A DNA stretch of 9,843 nucleotides from an uncultured Eubacterium sp. (lineage in GTDB: Bacteria > Bacillota_A > Clostridia > Lachnospirales > Lachnospiraceae): contig CANTHI010000094.1 in the NCBI GenBank assembly GCA_947653505.1, positions 1 to 9,843 of the forward strand, in the 5' to 3' direction. A program made the position numbers and the translations under genes. This document shows, in pieces, positions 6,074-9,843 of this stretch (positions are counted from its first letter, which is position 1; each line of letters opens with the position of its first letter). The notes under the pieces are model-generated. The model was not told where the DNA came from. It saw nothing but the letters and a program-made list of their open reading frames with translations, and made no database searches.

Positions 6074-6973
6074 GTGAATACAGAAAATATCAAAGGTGTT
6101 ATCGTTCCGATTATTACACCGATCGATGCAGAGGAACGGATTGACGAAAAGAAAACGAGAGAGCATGCAGACTATGTGATCGAAGGCGGGATGCATGGCA
6201 TACTGATCTTTGGAAGCAATGGGGAGTTTTACATGGTGGAAGAAGACGAGATGGAACGTGGCCTTAAGATCATGGTCGATCAGGCTGCGGGCAGGGTTCC
6301 GGTTTACTTTGGAATCGGTGCGATCCGTACGAAAAAATGTATCCGTCTTGCGCAGATGGCAGCGCAGAATGGTGCGGCAGGCATTTCCATCCTCCAGCCA
6401 ATGTTTTTAAAACCTACGGAAGAAGAGCTGTTTGGACATTTTCAGGCGATCGCGCAGTCTGTACCGGACGTACCGGTGCTGCTGTACAATAATCCGGGCA
6501 GGGTCGGCTATACGATGTCCGGAAATCTGGTAGAACGGCTGGCGCATGAAGTAGATAATATTGTTGGCATGAAGGACACAAGCGGGGACATCACACAGAC
6601 GGCAGAGTTTATCCGCCGTACCAGGGATACCGGGTTTAAAGTGTTTGGCGGGAAGGATACCCTGCTGTATGCATCCATGTGCCACGGAGCAGTCGGAGGG
6701 GTATGTACCTCAGGCAATTTTATGCCGGAGCTGATTGCCGACGTCTATAACAAATTTGTGGCAGGAGATCTGCAGGGATCGCTGGAAGCACAGTTTAAGC
6801 TCAATCCGGTGCGGCTTTCTATGGATGGCGCGAGTTTTCCGGTAGCTTCCAAAGATATGGCAAATCTCCGGGGCAGACAGATCGGACTGCCGTATGCCCC
6901 GAGTCTGGCGACACCTGAAGGTCCGGTACTTGATAAAATACGTACAGAAATGGAACGTGCCGGCTTAATCTGA
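6074..6973 (+). CDS. DHDPS/NAL-superfamily aldolase, predicted 5-keto-4-deoxyglucarate aldolase
   Basis: A 299-residue cytoplasmic TIM-barrel lyase of the dihydrodipicolinate synthase/N-acetylneuraminate lyase superfamily. The Schiff-base lysine is Lys167 (GMKDTSGD), the catalytic tyrosine is Tyr138 (LYNNPGRVGY), and the carboxylate-binding loop is GSNGEFY at residues 47-53, where DapA has GTTGE. GSNGEF recalls 4-hydroxy-2-oxoglutarate aldolase (HOGA1), a retro-aldolase giving pyruvate and glyoxylate. In this operon the matching reaction is 5-keto-4-deoxyglucarate to pyruvate and tartronate semialdehyde, the substrate of the GarR encoded two genes upstream; E. coli uses the unrelated GarL. 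The alternative, a decarboxylating KdgD-type dehydratase giving 2-oxoglutarate semialdehyde, fits worse because no dehydrogenase for that product is present. Start is GTG 6074, preceded by AGGGAGGG (6060-6067). It follows the permease by 30 bases. Confidence 0.88.
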   Translation: MNTENIKGVIVPIITPIDAEERIDEKKTREHADYVIEGGMHGILIFGSNGEFYMVEEDEMERGLKIMVDQAAGRVPVYFGIGAIRTKKCIRLAQMAAQNGAAGISILQPMFLKPTEEELFGHFQAIAQSVPDVPVLLYNNPGRVGYTMSGNLVERLAHEVDNIVGMKDTSGDITQTAEFIRRTRDTGFKVFGGKDTLLYASMCHGAVGGVCTSGNFMPELIADVYNKFVAGDLQGSLEAQFKLNPVRLSMDGASFPVASKDMANLRGRQIGLPYAPSLATPEGPVLDKIRTEMERAGLI

Positions 6974-7008
6974 GTGGGATAACACATGTTTCTTCAGGCT
7001 GTGAAAAT

Positions 7009-7014
7009 GAGGTG
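7009..7014 (+). promoter_or_regulatory. Ribosome binding site deciding the glycerate kinase start
   Basis: GAGGTG lies 9 bases before ATG 7024. An in-frame GTG at 7012 overlaps it and has no ribosome binding site of its own, the same arrangement as in front of the permease gene. Confidence 0.7.
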
Positions 7015-7023
7015 AAAAAGAAA

Positions 7024-8274
7024 ATGAGGTCGTTAAGGGAAGACGCAGACCAGATTATCAGACAGGCCATTCAGAAAGTCCTGCCGGATCAGGCAGTGGA
7101 GCAGGCGCTTGCGCAGAAGACATTTGACAGCGGGGATATTTATGTCGTATCTGCAGGCAAGGCAGCGTGGCAGATGGCAAAGGCGGCATCCGGAATACTG
7201 GGCAGCAGAATCAGGCGGGGCGTTGTCATTACGAAATATGACCATGTGAAAGGTGCCATTGAGGGCATGGACTGCTATGAAGCAGGGCATCCGGTGCCGG
7301 ATGATAATTCCTTTCAGGGCACGCGCGCGGCGCTGGAGCTGGTCAGCGGGCTTAAAAAAGAGGATACCGTATTGTTTCTGCTGTCGGGCGGAGGCTCGGC
7401 GCTGTTTGAACAGCCGCTGATTTCAGGGGAAGAGCTGGCGGATATTACAAAACAGCTGTTAGCGTGCGGGGCGGATATTATCGAGATGAATACGATACGC
7501 AAAAGGCTGTCCGGCGTGAAAGGCGGGAAGTTTGCAAAAATCTGTGAGCCGGCGCATGTATACAGTATCGTGCTCAGCGATATTCTGGGGGATCCTCTGG
7601 ATATGATCGCATCCGGTCCGGCTTATCCAGACACGTCAACGTGTGAAATGGCACTTTCTATCGCCGGAAAATATCAGCTGCGGTTAAGTGAACAGGCGCA
7701 AAAGTGTCTTGGGACAGAGACTCCGAAAGAGCTGTCCAACGTAGAGACACAGATTACCGGAAGCGTGAAAAATCTGTGTCTTGCGGCAGCCGGCGCATGT
7801 GAGTCGCTCGGTTATGAGACGATGATTCTGACCGACCAGCTGGAGTGCGAGGCAAGTCAGGCCGGCTCCTTTCTGGCATCGGTCGCGAAAAGCCATGCCG
7901 GATGCGGCAGAAAACTGGCTTTTATTGCAGGCGGGGAGACTGTGGTACATCTGACAGGAACAGGAAAAGGCGGACGGAATCAGGAGCTGGCGCTTGCCGC
8001 GGCGTCCGGTATCGCAGGGCTTGCAGGAACCGCGGTATTCAGCGTGGGCAGTGACGGTACGGACGGGCCGACCGACGCGGCAGGCGGATACTGTGACTGG
8101 CGCACAAAGGAACGTCTGGCGGAGCAGGGCCTGGACATTTACGAAGTACTGCGGCAGAATGATGCCTATCATGCACTGCAGACATGCGGCGGGCTGATCG
8201 TGACAGGGGCGACGGGAACAAATGTAAATGATGTTGCGGTGCTGCTGCTGGACAGGACACAGACAGACTTGTGA
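7024..8274 (+). CDS. gckA: Glycerate 2-kinase (MOFRL/GckA-TtuD family)
   Basis: A 416-residue cytoplasmic kinase that phosphorylates D-glycerate to 2-phosphoglycerate with ATP, the entry into lower glycolysis. Family marks in order are VSAGKAAWQMA with Lys46 (likely catalytic), GHPVPDDNS, LLSGGGSALFE (120-129), KRLSGVKGGK (160-169), VLSDILGD (183-190), TGKGGRNQELAL (313-324), VGSDGTDGPTDAAGG (341-354) and the C-terminal MOFRL domain ending with TGTNVNDVAVLLL from residue 397. Length fits bacterial members. It lies 50 bases after the aldolase and 22 bases before garD, within one transcription unit. E. coli gar genes use GarK, a different fold. The 2-kinase product assignment follows the family; it was not deduced from residues unique to this protein. 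Confidence 0.94.
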   Translation: MRSLREDADQIIRQAIQKVLPDQAVEQALAQKTFDSGDIYVVSAGKAAWQMAKAASGILGSRIRRGVVITKYDHVKGAIEGMDCYEAGHPVPDDNSFQGTRAALELVSGLKKEDTVLFLLSGGGSALFEQPLISGEELADITKQLLACGADIIEMNTIRKRLSGVKGGKFAKICEPAHVYSIVLSDILGDPLDMIASGPAYPDTSTCEMALSIAGKYQLRLSEQAQKCLGTETPKELSNVETQITGSVKNLCLAAAGACESLGYETMILTDQLECEASQAGSFLASVAKSHAGCGRKLAFIAGGETVVHLTGTGKGGRNQELALAAASGIAGLAGTAVFSVGSDGTDGPTDAAGGYCDWRTKERLAEQGLDIYEVLRQNDAYHALQTCGGLIVTGATGTNVNDVAVLLLDRTQTDL

Positions 8275-8281
8275 GGAAAGC

Positions 8282-8287
8282 AGGTGG
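8282..8287 (+). promoter_or_regulatory. Ribosome binding site fixing the garD start
   Basis: AGGTGG lies 9 bases before ATG 8297. The frame is open from 8228, but that stretch overlaps the glycerate kinase gene, and similarity to GarD begins just after 8297 (YIKIHERDNVAI). Confidence 0.7.
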
Positions 8288-8296
8288 GATAATTTT

Positions 8297-9817
8297 ATGG
8301 AATTACGCAGATATATAAAGATACATGAGCGGGATAACGTAGCCATAGCCATACAGGATATTGCTGCCGGAACCCGGATCGAAGACGGACTGACGGCAAA
8401 TCAGGATATTCCGCAGGCGCATAAAATAGCGCTTTGCGACATTCCAAAGAATGGAGAAATCATCCGTTACGGCGTAGTATTAGGGTATGCAAAGGATTTT
8501 ATAAAGAAGGGAGACTGGATCAACGAACATATGCTGCTGCTTCCGCAGAGTCCCTCGGTGGAAAATATGGAGTATGGGACCAATATCATTCCGATGGAGG
8601 CTCTGCCAGAGCCTCCGCGGACGACATGGATGGGATACCGTAACGCGCAGGGACCGGCAGGTACGAAAAATCTGCTTGGAATCGTAACAACTGTCCAGTG
8701 TGCGGCAGGAGTCCTAAAGGTTGCGGCAGAACGGATTACAAAAGAGCTGCTTCCCAAATATGAGCATGTAGACGGCGTTGTGGCAGTGACACACCCATAC
8801 GGCTGTGGTGTGGCCATTCAGGCGCCAATGGCACATATTCCAATCCGCGCGGTGACAAATCTGATCCGTCATCCGAATTTTGGCGGCGAGATCATGGTCG
8901 TAGGACTCGGCTGCGAGAAGCTGACGTATGACAGGGTGCTGCCAGAAGCGGACATTACACCGGAAAATGTGCTGACTCTTCAGGATTACCCGGGACATGA
9001 TGCGATGATGCAGGCCATTTTAAATATGGCAGAGAAAAAGCTGCAGAAGCTGAACAAACGCAGAAGGGAAGAGCTGCCGCTCAGCGAGCTGCTGATCGGG
9101 ATGCAGTGCGGAGGCAGCGACGCATTTTCCGGTATTTCCGCGAATCCGGCCGCAGGCTACGCGGCAGACATGCTGGTACGCGGCGGGGCAACCGTCCTGT
9201 TCAGTGAGGTGACAGAAGTCCGTGACGGTGTACCGATGCTTGCAGCACGCTGTATGGATGCACATACCCGTGACCGGCTGGCAGAAGAAATGCGCTGGTA
9301 CGACCGTTATCTGGAAGAAGGCGGGGTAGACCGCGATGCCAACCCGACGCCGGGAAATAAAAAAGGCGGACTTGCCAATATCGTGGAAAAAGCGATGGGA
9401 AGCATTGCCAAAAGCGGAACCAGTCCGATCGTGGAAGTGCTGTCTCCGGCGCAAAAACCGTCGAAGCACGGTCTGATTTTTGCGGCAACGCCAGCCAGTG
9501 ACATCGTCTGCGGCCCGAGCCAGTTAGCCAGCGGGATCGGCCTGCAGGTATTTATGACAGGACGCGGCACGCCATACGGTCTGGAAATCAGTCCGGTCAT
9601 CAAAGTCTGCAGCCGCAACGAGATGAAAGACCACTGGTTCGATATGATTGATATCTCTGCGGGAGATGTAGCCTGTGGAAAGAAAACGATTGCGGATGTG
9701 GGGACAGAGATTTTTCATATGATTCTGGATGTTGCAGGCGGATTGAAAAAGCCTTACAGTGACCAGTACGGATTTCATAATGATCTGTGTATTTTTAATC
9801 CGGCGCCAATTACATAA
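8297..9817 (+). CDS. garD: Galactarate dehydratase
   Basis: A 506-residue cytoplasmic dehydratase of the UxaA/GarD family that removes water from galactarate to give 5-keto-4-deoxyglucarate. It matches E. coli GarD in length and nearly throughout as I recall that protein: an N-terminal SAF-type domain (about 1-90, YIKIHERDNVAI and IPKNGEIIRYG), then GYRNAQGPAGTKNLLG (113-128), HPYGCG (166-171), GLGCEK (203-208), MQCGGSDAFSG (269-279), SEVTEVRDG, NPTPGNKKGGLANIVEKAMG, and the end FNPAPIT. The conserved His and Cys residues in these blocks are candidates for metal or substrate binding. It is the last gene of the operon in view and supplies the substrate of the aldolase. Altronate dehydratase (UxaA) is the related alternative, but the whole-length agreement with GarD and the operon content argue against it. 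Confidence 0.95.
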   Translation: MELRRYIKIHERDNVAIAIQDIAAGTRIEDGLTANQDIPQAHKIALCDIPKNGEIIRYGVVLGYAKDFIKKGDWINEHMLLLPQSPSVENMEYGTNIIPMEALPEPPRTTWMGYRNAQGPAGTKNLLGIVTTVQCAAGVLKVAAERITKELLPKYEHVDGVVAVTHPYGCGVAIQAPMAHIPIRAVTNLIRHPNFGGEIMVVGLGCEKLTYDRVLPEADITPENVLTLQDYPGHDAMMQAILNMAEKKLQKLNKRRREELPLSELLIGMQCGGSDAFSGISANPAAGYAADMLVRGGATVLFSEVTEVRDGVPMLAARCMDAHTRDRLAEEMRWYDRYLEEGGVDRDANPTPGNKKGGLANIVEKAMGSIAKSGTSPIVEVLSPAQKPSKHGLIFAATPASDIVCGPSQLASGIGLQVFMTGRGTPYGLEISPVIKVCSRNEMKDHWFDMIDISAGDVACGKKTIADVGTEIFHMILDVAGGLKKPYSDQYGFHNDLCIFNPAPIT

Positions 9818-9836
9818 TGAATTAATTTACATAATG
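9810..9836. repeat. Short direct repeat TTACATAATG at the end of garD
   Basis: TTACATAATG occurs at 9810-9819, covering the garD stop codon, and at 9827-9836, 17 bp further on. The DNA after the gene is AT-rich and the window ends before any terminator or next gene can be seen. It may be a regulatory site for a downstream gene or chance. Confidence 0.3.
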
Positions 9837-9843
9837 CAATATT

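Noticed and set aside
7684..8352. 222-codon open frame on the minus strand opposite the glycerate kinase and garD start
   Set aside because: Antisense shadow that crosses a gene boundary, with Cys-rich product and no recognisable domain.
1..9843. CRISPR array, phage genes, toxin-antitoxin pair, tRNA or rRNA
   Set aside because: No regularly spaced repeats, no cloverleaf-like segments and no matching protein motifs were seen on either strand.

Overview
The window reads as a chromosomal segment of a low-to-mid GC Firmicute, most likely a Clostridia/Lachnospiraceae-type gut anaerobe. The support is strong AGGAGG/GAGGTG ribosome binding sites, AT-rich intergenic DNA around GC-balanced genes, a CMP-kinase-like P-loop protein of a kind I associate with Clostridia, and closely packed co-directional genes. 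All supported genes lie on the + strand. The taxonomic call is an inference from style, not from a marker gene.

Left part (1-2424): remains of a two-gene heterodimeric ABC exporter. The first gene keeps only the last part of its ATPase domain; its upstream half is replaced at about base 53 by non-homologous DNA that looks like the end of an IS21-type insertion sequence. The second gene is intact and overlaps the first by 4 bp. The motifs are asymmetric in a complementary way (Glu-to-Asp and His-to-Gln in the first ATPase, LSQGQ signature in the second), which fits an exporter with one degenerate and one catalytic ATP site.

Middle part (2425-3549): an AT-rich spacer with imperfect repeats and a 17-bp palindrome, then a cytidylate-kinase-like protein of unknown role. 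After it come a strong rho-independent terminator and an AT-rich leader with a palindrome, a repeated 9-mer and plausible promoter elements.

Right part (3550-9817): a five-gene operon that accounts for a complete galactarate-type sugar-diacid catabolic route. The genes encode tartronate semialdehyde reductase (garR), a GntP-family permease, a DHDPS/NAL-superfamily aldolase, a MOFRL-type glycerate 2-kinase and galactarate dehydratase (garD). Predicted flow: a GntP-type permease brings in the acid; GarD dehydrates galactarate to 5-keto-4-deoxyglucarate; the DHDPS-family protein splits it to pyruvate and tartronate semialdehyde; GarR reduces the latter to glycerate; the kinase makes 2-phosphoglycerate for glycolysis. 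Compared with E. coli, only GarD and GarR are the familiar enzymes; transporter, aldolase and kinase are all from other families. A 202-base spacer between garR and the permease is rich in hairpins and may be a regulatory or processing RNA element. No rRNA, tRNA or CRISPR is seen, and no transcription-factor gene lies in the window.
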